Position numbers and translations under genes: made by a program. A DNA stretch of 64,000 nt from Chryseobacterium takakiae. GTDB lineage: Bacteria; Bacteroidota; Bacteroidia; Flavobacteriales; Weeksellaceae. Of this stretch, positions 42,691 through 52,032 are shown one piece after another; the first letter of the stretch is position 1; each line of letters opens with the position of its first letter. The notes under the pieces are model-generated. The model worked only from the letters and a program-made list of their open reading frames with translations, had not been told where the DNA came from and ran no database searches. The stretch lies in the NCBI RefSeq assembly GCF_900129385.1, contig NZ_FQVO01000001.1, positions 372,001 through 436,000 of the forward strand. Reading direction: 5' to 3'.

Positions 42691-44493
42691 TCACTGATTT
42701 CCCGGAATTACAATGCCGGATATTATTGATTTATAGTGTTGTAGAAGACATTTTATATTAAGATCCGTTTTGAAAAAATTGGTTTTTTTCAGCAGACTCT
42801 CATAATATTCAATACCTTTAAGGAGGTTTTCTTTAAAATTTTTCCATTTTTTAATCTGACCTGCTGTTACGTTTCCAGAAAATTCTTCGATCTCTTTTTT
42901 CAGATAGTCAACATACATTTTCATTTCGTTGATGAAAATATTTGGCCTGTTTTTATGTGAAATAACATTAGATCTACCATAAATATGCTTTACCATTTCC
43001 GAAAGCGAAACTTCCTTATCAAAATACGCCAGATTCGGACCGGGACAGATTACAACACCCTGCTGCTCACCTTTTATTTCAATATCGTTTTCTAGGTATG
43101 CGGCATTTACCAAACCAACACAAAGACATGATTTTTCAGTGATATTGTATCTTTTTTTATGATATATTTCGGAAGTTAACTCACTTTTTTGTGACTCAAG
43201 TTCCTCTAATTTTAGTTCCTGGTATTTTTTGGATGCCGTACAAATTCCTTCCGGTGAATATTCTTTGCTTAAAGCCAGCAGCTTTTTAGGACACGAACTT
43301 CCATATCTGCCTTTCAACTGTTTCTGACGTTTGATGATTTCATTGGAAGAATCTTTAACCGTGTTAAAAGGCACACCCAATGGAGACAGATTGCTGGTAT
43401 AGAAATCCTGTTCTCCGGATTTTAAAAGCAGTTTTCTTGTTTCATCATCCACCGAGGTTGCTTCAGGAACAAGCAGGAAAGGCGATCCCCAACCGATACT
43501 GTCGACATTGTAAGTTTTTAACAGAAATTCATGTTCTTCAGCAGTTCCTACTCCACCCTGAACAGTAATTTTTAATTCTAAAGGCTGTAAGACAGGAGGT
43601 TTTCCTTTCTGCTCCAATGCTTTGTTCATTAAAATATGAGACGATTCAATAAGCTCATGTTTTTTACTTTTGAATTCTTCAAGAATAGGTCCTAGTAAGA
43701 GTCCTTCCGTGGCAAAGGCGTGCCCGCCGCAATTCAACCCGGATTCTATCCTGTATTCCGAAACCCAGAGTCCTTTTTTAGCCAAAAAATTTCCCTGGAT
43801 CATCGCAGAACGGAAATCACTTACCTTCAGAATGATTTTCTTTTTAATATTACCCTTTTCATCAGGGTAGAAATCTTCAAATTCCTCAATATAACTGTAA
43901 AGTCTGGGATTCATTCCTGCCGAAAGCACCACAGATGAAGACAGCTTACTCTTTGCAAATCCACGTAATGAAGCATGTGCATCATTATAGATTACCGGTA
44001 ACTGCTGTTTATTTTTAAAATTATCCTTATCCACTTTCGTCATGATATTGACATCAATATTTCCCGGAGAAAGATGTTTTTCAATGAAATTTTTAATGGA
44101 AGATGTGATTCCGTCTTTCTGGCTAAGAAAATGCTCCAGACCGGCTTTCAGTTCCGAAGTATTGGGAAGCATGTCTGCAAAACCGGCAAGTGCCATTCTG
44201 TTTTTCGATAGTTCCTCCTTAAAGGTTTCAAACTTTTCCGTCACAATATCATCCAGCATATTGAGATATGCGGTAATTCTCTTGGCACGGTAGTCCTCAA
44301 CCCTTGTGGAAATACTTGCATAATTCAGGTTGAACCGGCTGCTGTAAAAATTTTTCATTTTTTCTATAATCTCATCATCAATTATAGAAACTACGGATGA
44401 AATTCCGTACTGCGCCACACGGACAGGGCTGTCTATGGTGTACGCCAATCCCATTACGGGAATATGGAAATTGTGTAAAGGTTTTTTTATCAT
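42691..44493 (-). CDS. Uncharacterised 600-residue protein, possible FMN-binding TIM barrel with Cys cluster
   Basis: I do not know this protein. Its first 350 residues look like an FMN-type TIM barrel. MGLAYTIDSPVRVAQYGISS (14-33) resembles the start of nitronate monooxygenase-like barrels, and VQGGVGTAEEHEFL (311-324) resembles a phosphate-binding strand-helix. SGLNCGGHAF (251-260) and IGWGSPFLLVPEA lie nearby. The C-terminal part has Cys401, Cys418, Cys456, Cys458 and Cys483 in SSCPKKLL, GICTASKKY, KSCLCVG and VICPGPN, which could hold an iron-sulfur cluster. It has no signal peptide and no operon partner. Fold and cofactors are inference. Confidence 0.7.
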   Translation of the reverse strand: MIKKPLHNFHIPVMGLAYTIDSPVRVAQYGISSVVSIIDDEIIEKMKNFYSSRFNLNYASISTRVEDYRAKRITAYLNMLDDIVTEKFETFKEELSKNRMALAGFADMLPNTSELKAGLEHFLSQKDGITSSIKNFIEKHLSPGNIDVNIMTKVDKDNFKNKQQLPVIYNDAHASLRGFAKSKLSSSVVLSAGMNPRLYSYIEEFEDFYPDEKGNIKKKIILKVSDFRSAMIQGNFLAKKGLWVSEYRIESGLNCGGHAFATEGLLLGPILEEFKSKKHELIESSHILMNKALEQKGKPPVLQPLELKITVQGGVGTAEEHEFLLKTYNVDSIGWGSPFLLVPEATSVDDETRKLLLKSGEQDFYTSNLSPLGVPFNTVKDSSNEIIKRQKQLKGRYGSSCPKKLLALSKEYSPEGICTASKKYQELKLEELESQKSELTSEIYHKKRYNITEKSCLCVGLVNAAYLENDIEIKGEQQGVVICPGPNLAYFDKEVSLSEMVKHIYGRSNVISHKNRPNIFINEMKMYVDYLKKEIEEFSGNVTAGQIKKWKNFKENLLKGIEYYESLLKKTNFFKTDLNIKCLLQHYKSIISGIVIPGNQ

Positions 44494-44634
44494 TTTTATA
44501 TTGATTAAAATAATGGCTTACCTCTAAATTCCCATCAACTTATTCACTGGACACAAAAATATCAGTTTTAAATTAATTATGCTTACAATAAGAGATTAAT
44601 TTATATGTTTATGTCTAAAATCATCAGAATACAA

Positions 44635-44675
44635 AAAAAGTTTCGGGCAAATCAAAGATTTGCCCGAAACTTTTT
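44635..44675. terminator. Perfect hairpin terminator after the membrane-anchored SDR gene
   Basis: Arms of 19 bases (AAAAAGTTTCGGGCAAATC and its complement) surround an AAA loop. T runs follow on both strands; the minus-strand SDR gene ends 26 bases away. Confidence 0.9.
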
Positions 44676-44700
44676 ATAACAAATTAAATTTAATTCTGAT

Positions 44701-45696
44701 TTAATTTTCGTTGGATGGTTTTAATTTAAGAAACATAAAAGCCAGCCCTAATCCAAGTCCTGCCATTACTGCCAATCCTGTTTTTTTAGACGGAACAGGA
44801 AGCATGGTATCACCGTAAATTCGGTGTGGTTCCGGAGAAGGTTTCATAATGTTTCCTGAATCTGACGGAGCATTTTTCAGCTTCATCATCAGTCTCATCC
44901 CTGCAGATGCGGTATTGATAACGGGTTTTGGAAAAAGTTTATACACTCCGGTGAGGAGTCTGGAAGTAATATCCGGGAATAATTCTTTTTGAGGATACTT
45001 AGCAACTTCTACAAACTTGGCAGCAGTATCTCTGGGATCTGCAGCAAAGGGAGGAATTTTAAAATCCAGCCCTGAAAATTTAGCCGAATGCATATTTCCT
45101 GTAGAACGCTGAATCTGCGGATACAGATTGCATATGTGTACATTCGGGAAATCTGAAATTTCGCCGTGAAGACACTCCATCATTCCTCGGATTCCGAATT
45201 TGGTGGCAGAATACACCGCGCTGTAAGGAGCCGGCATAAACCCTCCTATTGATATATTGTTGATTAAAATTCCGTCTTCCTGTTTTTTAAATATGGGTAA
45301 AACACTATAAGCGCCATGCATATAACCGAAGAGATTGGTTTTAATAACCTGTTCGTTCAGCTCCATGGGAATTTCTTCAAACTTTCCGCTTGCCATTACT
45401 CCTGCGTTGTTGATCCATATATCTATTCTTCCGTTAAACTGTAATGCTTTATTAGCGAGATTCTGAACATCAGCAGCGATAGATACATCCGTAGGAACAC
45501 CCAATGCGGCGACTCCCAAATCATGGCATAAAGAAACGGTTTCGTCCAGCGCATCTTTCCCTCGCGCTGCCACAACGATATTACAGCCTTCCAAAGCGAA
45601 TGCTTCAGCTGCAGCTCTCCCTACTCCACTGCTTCCTCCGGTGATGACCACTGTTTTACCTTTAAGGCTTCCGTGAATTTCATTATTGGATTTCAT
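44701..45696 (-). CDS. SDR family oxidoreductase with C-terminal membrane anchor
   Basis: A 331-residue classical short-chain dehydrogenase with cofactor motif VITGGSSGVGRAAA (18-31), NNAGVMASG, and the YSATK form of the YxxxK motif. After the Rossmann domain come about 70 extra residues ending in a hydrophobic segment (GLAVMAGLGLGLAFMFL), which would fix the enzyme in the inner membrane. Such SDRs are common in stress-related gene sets; the substrate is unknown. No operon partner is evident. Confidence 0.87.
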   Translation of the reverse strand: MKSNNEIHGSLKGKTVVITGGSSGVGRAAAEAFALEGCNIVVAARGKDALDETVSLCHDLGVAALGVPTDVSIAADVQNLANKALQFNGRIDIWINNAGVMASGKFEEIPMELNEQVIKTNLFGYMHGAYSVLPIFKKQEDGILINNISIGGFMPAPYSAVYSATKFGIRGMMECLHGEISDFPNVHICNLYPQIQRSTGNMHSAKFSGLDFKIPPFAADPRDTAAKFVEVAKYPQKELFPDITSRLLTGVYKLFPKPVINTASAGMRLMMKLKNAPSDSGNIMKPSPEPHRIYGDTMLPVPSKKTGLAVMAGLGLGLAFMFLKLKPSNEN

Positions 45697-45767
45697 TTTG
45701 TAATTGGTTTTGGTTAATTATCTATAAGTCACCTATTATTATGCCACACCGTCAAATGTTTATAATA

Positions 45768-45793
45768 AAAAATCCCGGAATTAACCGGGGATT
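45768..45793 (-). terminator. Terminator after the 76-residue protein gene
   Basis: On the minus strand AATCCCCGG and CCGGGATT pair with a one-base bulge around TTAATT, followed by a T run. The stem touches the stop codon at 45795. Confidence 0.65.
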
Positions 45794-45794
45794 C

Positions 45795-46025
45795 TTATTC
45801 GTCGAAAATTACTTTTCCGTTGAAAGGTTCACTCCAACAGATAAAAATTCGGTCATTATGCCTTCTGATTTCTGCCTGAAGGTTTTCATACTCGCCATCT
45901 TCTTTTTGTCTTTCAACAACCAAATCAGCGCCTTCACCGATATTTCCTTTGCGAAATTCCACCTGGTAAAGATCTGAACCTTCGTCTTTAACAAAATCTT
46001 CTTTTCTGAAATTTTTATGTGCCAT
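45795..46025 (-). CDS. Small hypothetical protein (76 residues)
   Basis: A highly charged soluble protein starting MAHKNFRKEDF (ATG 46025; a TTG six codons earlier is less likely). The middle GDLYQVEFRKGN-like stretch and the ending RIFICWSEPFNGKVIFDE suggest a small beta-rich fold. I recognise no family. It has its own terminator and no operon partner. Its normal codon use and clean start and stop support coding. Confidence 0.6.
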   Translation of the reverse strand: MAHKNFRKEDFVKDEGSDLYQVEFRKGNIGEGADLVVERQKEDGEYENLQAEIRRHNDRIFICWSEPFNGKVIFDE

Positions 46026-46043
46026 ACTATTATTTTTTATCAA

Positions 46044-46330
46044 TATTGAATAAACCGTGCCAATAACAATCTAAAAGTGTTGATAAATATTAGATTTAAA
46101 ATAAACCTTATTTTTTTCTTAAAAATCATAAATAATATTAAAAAAATACCACAGACGAATTTAGTGGCATAATATTTTAATATAGATTAATACTCATGTT
46201 TAATTTGAGTTTTCATGGTTATTAGTTTTTATCCTCAGATCTCTGAGGATTTTTTATTTGATTAAACTTTTTAATATTGATATGATAAAATTCGTTGGTA
46301 TAATTTTTAAACTCTATTAAAATATAAAAT
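46044..46330. other. Intergenic region with an orphan plus-strand terminator
   Basis: This gap between two small minus-strand genes has no open frame of note. A hairpin at 46231-46256 with a following T run on the plus strand has no plus-strand gene before it. A second small stem (CCAC and GTGG, about 46148-46167) lies upstream, so a short plus-strand RNA is possible. Confidence 0.35.
46231..46256 (+). terminator. Orphan terminator hairpin
   Basis: ATCCTCAG and CTGAGGAT form an 8-bp stem around ATCT, followed by six T. No plus-strand gene precedes it within 1 kb. Confidence 0.65.
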
Positions 46331-46331
46331 A

Positions 46332-46360
46332 AAAGAGCAACTTATTTAAAGCTGCTCTTT
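46332..46360 (-). terminator. Terminator after the 72-residue protein gene
   Basis: On the minus strand AAAGAGCA and TGCTCTTT pair around a 13-base loop and are followed by TTATTTTATA. The gene stop is at 46386. Confidence 0.55.
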
Positions 46361-46385
46361 ATTATTTCCTGTCAGTTTGTGTTAC

Positions 46386-46604
46386 TTAGATCGCATAAGC
46401 TCCTTTATTCTGGAATACATTGATTCCTTCAATTTTATTATTCTGAACATTATAAATCATTTCAACCGTAAAATGAGATATCTCATAAAGAACATATTTC
46501 AGAGTATTAATTGTTCTTTCGTTCATAATACGTCCTTCATTCATCACTAAGCTGAATTGATCCTGATTAGGCATATTTTTAAAATCGTAATAAGAAATAT
46601 TCAT
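46386..46604 (-). CDS. Small hypothetical protein (72 residues)
   Basis: A 72-residue soluble protein starting MNISYYDFKNM (ATG 46604). A ten-codon extension to a TTG at 46634 is possible but less likely. It has a KYVLYEISHFTVEMIYN core that reads as alternating strand and helix and ends in NVFQNKGAYAI. I recall similar short proteins in chryseobacterial genomes without assigned function. It is single, with its own terminator. Confidence 0.6.
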   Translation of the reverse strand: MNISYYDFKNMPNQDQFSLVMNEGRIMNERTINTLKYVLYEISHFTVEMIYNVQNNKIEGINVFQNKGAYAI

Positions 46605-46728
46605 AGTGGATGTTTTTAATACTTTGGTTATCAATACACAATTTCTTTGCCAAATTATGTTAATATTATTTATTTTTTCTAGTTTATGATTAAAACATCA
46701 AAAATATTTTCATTCATGCATATTCAGA

Positions 46729-47340
46729 CTATAATTCGCGGATCAGCCTGAAAGTAAGATTGATTCGCGGCTTCATATTCTTTACCGATTTGGCAATACG
46801 ATGCTCCCAGTTAACCTGCAAGTCGCCCTTCATAATCAACAACGAACCATGCTCTAGAGCAATACTGTACTTTTTATGGTGATCATTTACTTTTCTGAAA
46901 TCAAAATTCCTTACCTGCCCCAAGCTTACAGAGGCAATAACCGGCCGATTTCCCAATTCGCTTTCCTTATCCCGATGCCATGCCACCGAATCATTCCCAT
47001 CCCGATATAGATTAAGCAGTACCGAATTAAATTCATTCCCCGAAAATCTTTCGATTTTCTCTTTTAAATCAATTAATTCTAGTGACCATTCATTGACCTG
47101 AAAGTCGTTATTTCCCAAATGATATATTTTACTGCTATCGCCAAACCATGCCGTTAATCTTGGAGTAACCACCATTTTATCATACATTTTCTGGATATTT
47201 TGCTTCCAGGGTGTTGTAGTTATAAGTTGATCAAAAAGCTCTGAAGCTATCTGTTCCGTTAAAAAATCTCTTGTATATTCCAACAATTCTTCAGGAAATT
47301 CATAATATTCATCTGCTTCAAACAGGCTCAGCTGGCTCAT
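46729..47340 (-). CDS. alkB: AlkB-type Fe(II)/2-oxoglutarate DNA or RNA demethylase
   Basis: A 203-residue dioxygenase that oxidatively removes methyl lesions such as 1-methyladenine and 3-methylcytosine. The iron triad is His122 and Asp124 (AWHRDKE) and His180 (WEHRI), and the 2-oxoglutarate-binding arginines are Arg192 and Arg198 (PRINLTFR). It resembles the ALKBH2/ALKBH3-like branch in its length and the ASVSLGQVRNFDFR segment. It starts one base before the end of the AsmA-like gene in gene order and may be cotranscribed with it. It is the third DNA repair enzyme of the window. Confidence 0.92.
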   Translation of the reverse strand: MSQLSLFEADEYYEFPEELLEYTRDFLTEQIASELFDQLITTTPWKQNIQKMYDKMVVTPRLTAWFGDSSKIYHLGNNDFQVNEWSLELIDLKEKIERFSGNEFNSVLLNLYRDGNDSVAWHRDKESELGNRPVIASVSLGQVRNFDFRKVNDHHKKYSIALEHGSLLIMKGDLQVNWEHRIAKSVKNMKPRINLTFRLIREL

Positions 47341-47341
47341 T

Positions 47342-50233
47342 TTATTTCTCTTTTAAATCTTTATTAATTTGCTTTTCGGCATTTTTAGCCCGCTCTTCCT
47401 GCGCTTCTTTCTCTTTACGCTGCTGCCTTTTTGTTTTTTTCTCGGCCCTTCTCTCCTGGCGGATCACTTTATTAAGTTTCCTGTTGTATGCCGCATCCAG
47501 AATTCCCTGTCCTTTTTTACTGAAAATTTTGATTTTCGGATGTTCATGGGTTCCGGTAACCACTATAGGAAACCCGATCAGTCCGCCAGGAAGAATTCCT
47601 ATTCTCACTCTGAGATCAAGAAGACCGTTAAAACTCGTCGTTCCGCTGATACTCGGTCTCAAAATAGAAACCCTGAATGTAAATTTATCAACATGGATCA
47701 GGTTATTTTTAATATGGGTTTCGATATTTACCCCTTTCATATCAGGATTATTAAAAGCTTTTGCACCGATATTGTCGCCTACCGCAGAAAGCATTTTTAG
47801 GTTTTTAACTTCCACGTCCCGAAGATTAACGATTCCGCCGCCTTCCAGAGAGGGATAAATTGGTGTCATATTCCGGTCAAAATCTCCTTTTAATTTATAA
47901 TCGATAGAAACAATTCCTTTCACGTTTTTTGCTGCTGTTGCCATTTCACGCACCATGTCAATTTCTTTGTAAGCACGCTGTACATCAAAGTCTAAAACCT
48001 TTAATGCAACATCATAATTCGCAGTAAGCGGAGATTCGTCCTGATAACGGGCATCAATATTCATTTTGCTGCCGATAATATCGAAAGAAGTATTTTTCAG
48101 ATATACCTGGCCTTTGTCAACAGAAGCCTGTCCTTTCAAATGATTTAAAGCCAATCCTTTAAATTCGACTTTTCGGATATTCGTCTGAAGGGAAACATCC
48201 AGATTTTTAGGAATAATCACGACCCCGCTGCTTTTAGGATTTTCTACTTTCGCATACTCCACTTCAATCGATTTTTTTGAATTATCACCATTTTTCAAAG
48301 CCATGAATTCATCAATAAGGACATAGTTGGAATTCAGGTTGAATTTACCGTGCAGCGTCCCTCTTCTTTCAATAAAATAATTGATTGTATTCAGCAGGTA
48401 TCCGTTCAGCGAAAAATCTGATTTTCCATATGTCGCAAAAAACTTACTAAACCACATTTTTTCGTTTTCAAACCGGAAGTTTCCTTCTTTGATAAAAAAA
48501 GATTTCGGTAAAAATTCAGTGGTCGCTTTGATATTTTTTAAAATCAAATTACCCTTATTGTTAAGCTTACTGTACTGTCCGGTAGTTGCATAGCTTTGTC
48601 TTCCGTTCAGGAAAAGATCAGCCATAATCAGCCCACTCACATCAAAGCCTTTCTTCGCAAAAACACGATAAATCCTGCCTACATTTAAAACACCTTTTGC
48701 CTGGACTTTATATAAAACATCCTCAAAATTCTGCAGATCTGCATTTACAAAAACAGGATTGCCTTCAAAATCGAAACGAAAAGGATTAAGTTTTACACCA
48801 AGACTTTTGAAAGTGCCGTCTGTGTTGATAATATTGGCGACAATATTAATATTCTGAATAGGATTCGGGTAATATTTTGTTTTCAGCCAGCCGTTTTTAA
48901 GATTGAGATAACCATTTGTTTTTGGGAATAACTTCTTATCCAGACTGAAAATCCCGTTGGCTTTGATATTGGTATCCAGTAATCCGCGAAAATCAATATC
49001 TTTCAAACCTAACGCCTGATCCAGCGTCTGCAAATCCACGGCTCCTTTGATATTGGCATTTACCTGCATTTCATTTAAACCTTTTGTTTTGACAACTGCT
49101 TTAAAACTATTATTCGGTCCGAGATCAAAGCCAAGATTTTTAAGATCAATTGCCAATTGGTTGGTATCAAGCGAAGGAAGGTCAACATTCAGATCCATAT
49201 TGAGATGATTCATTGGGACAGGCGCTTTTCTGTTGGAAACAAATCCGTCCCTTACGAGCAATCTTGCCTTAAGCCGCGGCTTAAGATTTTTCTGTTCGCT
49301 AAAACGCCCTTTCAGGTTGAAAAAAAGATCACTATTACCTTCAATTTTAGTATCTTTTGCCCAGTCAAGATATTGAGGAGGAAGGACAGAAATCATGTCA
49401 CGAATAGTTGTCTTCTCCGAAGCAGCTTTTACATCAAGATTATAACCGTCTTTCAGAATGCTTAAAAAGCCGGTAAACTTTAATGGCAGATCATTAATTC
49501 GTAATTCGTTTTTTCTCAGTACAAAAGTCAACGCATTCGTGTTGATCCTTGTAATAAGATCCGCATGCAGAGTTTTTTGTTTGGCATAGTAAATTCTATT
49601 AAGGCTGAAATCAAGTTTATTGATATCCAGATCAGTTTCAAGATCGAAAATATCTTCACTTAATCCTCCGCGGCCTGTGTAATTAAGCCCTTTCGCATCC
49701 ACCAAAACTCTGGCTGCATGGTCTCTGTAGGTGATATTCCAGTTTTTAAGTTTGATAAGATCTAGTTTTATTGATGTTCCGGAACCTGTTGTATCTTTCG
49801 GTTTTTTGGAAGGTTTTGAAACATAAACATTATAGTTGGCTTCTCCTTTACTATTGACAAAGACATTTCCGTAGGCATCTGTAACGTAAATTTCATCAAT
49901 TTTGACTTGCTGGTCAAAGATCAGGTTTTTAAGATTGATTCCTACTGCAACTTCGCGCGCAGCAAGTAAGGTGTCCTGCTGAAAAGGCTTTGATCCTTTC
50001 AGTAAAAAATCATCTACCGAAACGGTAAGCGAAGGAAAATGCCTGAAAAACGTCAGGTGTGTTTTTCTGTAATCCAGCTTTCCGGCAAGATGCTGGTTGG
50101 CAAATATTTTTACCTGCTCCGAAATGGTTCCCGGAAATAATATAGGGATGATAAACATTAAAAAAAGAATGGATGCTATCGAAATACCCATCCACTTCAG
50201 AATCTTTAGAATTATTCTTTTAAACCTTTCCAT
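47342..50233 (-). CDS. AsmA-like large envelope protein
   Basis: A 963-residue protein with one N-terminal membrane helix (about residues 13-33) and a long repeating beta-rich region with the AsmA/DUF748-like pattern (many GxxxxD-type strands such as LKLKNWNITYRDHAARVLV). Its C-terminus is very basic, Lys/Arg/Glu-rich and coiled. AsmA-family proteins bridge inner and outer membranes and are thought to carry phospholipids. The alkB gene follows immediately. No paralogue is present in the window. Confidence 0.83.
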   Translation of the reverse strand: MERFKRIILKILKWMGISIASILFLMFIIPILFPGTISEQVKIFANQHLAGKLDYRKTHLTFFRHFPSLTVSVDDFLLKGSKPFQQDTLLAAREVAVGINLKNLIFDQQVKIDEIYVTDAYGNVFVNSKGEANYNVYVSKPSKKPKDTTGSGTSIKLDLIKLKNWNITYRDHAARVLVDAKGLNYTGRGGLSEDIFDLETDLDINKLDFSLNRIYYAKQKTLHADLITRINTNALTFVLRKNELRINDLPLKFTGFLSILKDGYNLDVKAASEKTTIRDMISVLPPQYLDWAKDTKIEGNSDLFFNLKGRFSEQKNLKPRLKARLLVRDGFVSNRKAPVPMNHLNMDLNVDLPSLDTNQLAIDLKNLGFDLGPNNSFKAVVKTKGLNEMQVNANIKGAVDLQTLDQALGLKDIDFRGLLDTNIKANGIFSLDKKLFPKTNGYLNLKNGWLKTKYYPNPIQNINIVANIINTDGTFKSLGVKLNPFRFDFEGNPVFVNADLQNFEDVLYKVQAKGVLNVGRIYRVFAKKGFDVSGLIMADLFLNGRQSYATTGQYSKLNNKGNLILKNIKATTEFLPKSFFIKEGNFRFENEKMWFSKFFATYGKSDFSLNGYLLNTINYFIERRGTLHGKFNLNSNYVLIDEFMALKNGDNSKKSIEVEYAKVENPKSSGVVIIPKNLDVSLQTNIRKVEFKGLALNHLKGQASVDKGQVYLKNTSFDIIGSKMNIDARYQDESPLTANYDVALKVLDFDVQRAYKEIDMVREMATAAKNVKGIVSIDYKLKGDFDRNMTPIYPSLEGGGIVNLRDVEVKNLKMLSAVGDNIGAKAFNNPDMKGVNIETHIKNNLIHVDKFTFRVSILRPSISGTTSFNGLLDLRVRIGILPGGLIGFPIVVTGTHEHPKIKIFSKKGQGILDAAYNRKLNKVIRQERRAEKKTKRQQRKEKEAQEERAKNAEKQINKDLKEK

Positions 50234-50390
50234 CTGCCTTCAATTTTGAGTTTAATAAATTACACTTATCTAAAATCAAGCCATTGCTATTGAATTTATT
50301 CTACCATAAATCCAAAAAAGTTTAGTTATTAAATAAAAATATCTGTAATGGCATAATTTATTCATTAGCCACAAAACAAAAAATTTTGAT

Positions 50391-50621
50391 ATGAACTTTA
50401 ACGAAGCAAAAGAACATAAAAAGGAATCACTGAAAAATGCCGACGAATCTGTTCTGAATCTTTTTCACGTAGTGATCACCCCTGCAAATACAGACGAAAG
50501 CGCAAAATTTATTGAAGATTTCCTGAAATCACCGGAATCTTTTGATGATGAAAGCTGTAAGGAATACTGTTCCGATGGCAATTATGAAGTCGTAAGTTTT
50601 AAAAAGGAAACTGCTGAATAA
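50391..50621 (+). CDS. Small acidic hypothetical protein (76 residues)
   Basis: A 76-residue acidic protein starting MNFNEAKEHKKES, with two cysteines spaced SCKEYC near residues 55-60. No known family. It is divergent from the AsmA-like gene and converges with the Nudix hydrolase gene. The clean ATG, typical codons and position support coding. Confidence 0.6.
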   Translation: MNFNEAKEHKKESLKNADESVLNLFHVVITPANTDESAKFIEDFLKSPESFDDESCKEYCSDGNYEVVSFKKETAE

Positions 50622-50632
50622 TCGAAAAGACA

Positions 50633-51094
50633 TTATTCGGATGAAAGAATTTCTTCCAGCTGAACAATAAATCCTGCCTGTGCGGGATTTATTTTTTGTT
50701 TTGCTTCTTCTGAAGAAAACCATTCCCAACGGTCGACTTCAGGGATTTCTATGGTTCTCCCTGATTTCGGCGGCCAGTTGATTGTGATTATATTGCTTAT
50801 TAATCCGGATATTTCAACATCCTGTTCCAACGCCCATGCGAAAACTTTCTTGCCTGCTTTTTGTGTGATCGGCATCAGTTCAATAAAATTTCCGTCCACC
50901 GCTTTTCCAGTTTCTTCCAGAAACTCAATTTTTGCGCGGTCCAGTAAACTTTCACCTTCGGCTGCTTCACCTTTGGGAATCGACCAAACTCCCAAATCTT
51001 TATTCTTCCAGAACGGTCCGCCCGGGTGAACCAGAAAATAAAAAGTATGTTCTTTTAATCTTTTGAACAATAAAATTCCAGCGCTTATTTTCAT
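50633..51094 (-). CDS. Nudix hydrolase
   Basis: A 153-residue Nudix protein similar to the COG4119 group. The Nudix box is GEAAEGESLLDRAKIEFLEE followed by TG, which keeps Gx5E and the EFLEE glutamates but has Ile where the consensus has Arg. The N-terminus MKISAGILLFKR and LGVWSIPKGEAAEG are typical. Members hydrolyse nucleoside diphosphates linked to other groups; the substrate is unknown. It follows the Nudix-type regulator by six bases in the same direction. Confidence 0.85.
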   Translation of the reverse strand: MKISAGILLFKRLKEHTFYFLVHPGGPFWKNKDLGVWSIPKGEAAEGESLLDRAKIEFLEETGKAVDGNFIELMPITQKAGKKVFAWALEQDVEISGLISNIITINWPPKSGRTIEIPEVDRWEWFSSEEAKQKINPAQAGFIVQLEEILSSE

Positions 51095-51100
51095 TATAAA

Positions 51101-51850
51101 TTACCAGCTATTAAGTCCGTTTTCCAGAGCTTTCCTATATTTTCTCTTATCGAAAGAGTATAAGTCCGGTGCTTTGTGAGCCCCTACTTTTCTTTGTTCA
51201 TCAAGTTTTTTAAGGATTCCCATATTTTTAATCTTCCGGTAAAAATTTCCTCTGTTGAGTTCTTTTCCGAAGATTACTTCATACAGTTTCTGCAATTCCG
51301 AAAGTGTAAATTTTTCAGGTAAAAGATTATATCCTATCGGTTTATGTGAAATTTTTTCTCTTAGTGTCAACAGCGCTTTTTCAATAATATCTCTATGATC
51401 CATTGCCAGTTCGATTTCCGGAAGCTTGCTCAGATAAACCCATTCACAGGTTTCACTGTATTCATCAGCTATAAGCTTAAATCGGTCCGGATTATAGAGT
51501 GCATAATAGCCTACCGTGACAAATCTCTGCTTATGAAAAAGCGTTTCATCAAAATCTTCAAAATAAAACTCGCTTCTGTTCTTTTTACCGAAAACACCAA
51601 ATTCTTCAAGATATACTCCTGTGATTCCGACTCTTTCCTGTAAAATACGCACAACAGCTTCATCAAGATCTTCATCTTTTCGAACATATCCTCCCGGTAA
51701 AAGCCACTGTTTTCTATAATTCATTTTGAGAAGAAGAACCTTGAGTTCATTTTGATCAAAACCGAAAATGACAGGATCGGCGGAAAGGTGAGGTAAGAAA
51801 ATTTCTTTCATCTCGTCCGACTTATGTAGAAATTGTTGTATGGAATCCAT
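51101..51850 (-). CDS. Nudix-related transcription regulator (NrtR/AraR-like)
   Basis: A 249-residue protein with an N-terminal Nudix fold (about residues 20-150) and a C-terminal winged helix (about 165-245, with FTLSELQKLYEVIFGKELNR). The Nudix box GGYVRKDEDLDEAVVRILQE has lost the two catalytic glutamates of REUxEE (the places hold Ile and Arg), so it should bind rather than cleave a ligand. In Bacteroides such a protein (AraR) controls arabinose genes. It is divergent from a sugar MFS transporter, whose gene is its likely target, and precedes a second, catalytic Nudix gene. Confidence 0.86.
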   Translation of the reverse strand: MDSIQQFLHKSDEMKEIFLPHLSADPVIFGFDQNELKVLLLKMNYRKQWLLPGGYVRKDEDLDEAVVRILQERVGITGVYLEEFGVFGKKNRSEFYFEDFDETLFHKQRFVTVGYYALYNPDRFKLIADEYSETCEWVYLSKLPEIELAMDHRDIIEKALLTLREKISHKPIGYNLLPEKFTLSELQKLYEVIFGKELNRGNFYRKIKNMGILKKLDEQRKVGAHKAPDLYSFDKRKYRKALENGLNSW

Positions 51851-52032
51851 TGAAAAGGGGAAGTTTTATCTAACAAATCTAATTAAAAAAATCCGATAAC
51901 TCTTATAATCCGTAAATGCAATCTGCCGCTGAAAAATGTATCTATTAAAAAAAAGAATTTTCATGATAAGTTTAATGTCTCAAATTAAGATTTTATCTTT
52001 AAAATAGGTATCTTTAACGACTTTTTAAATAA

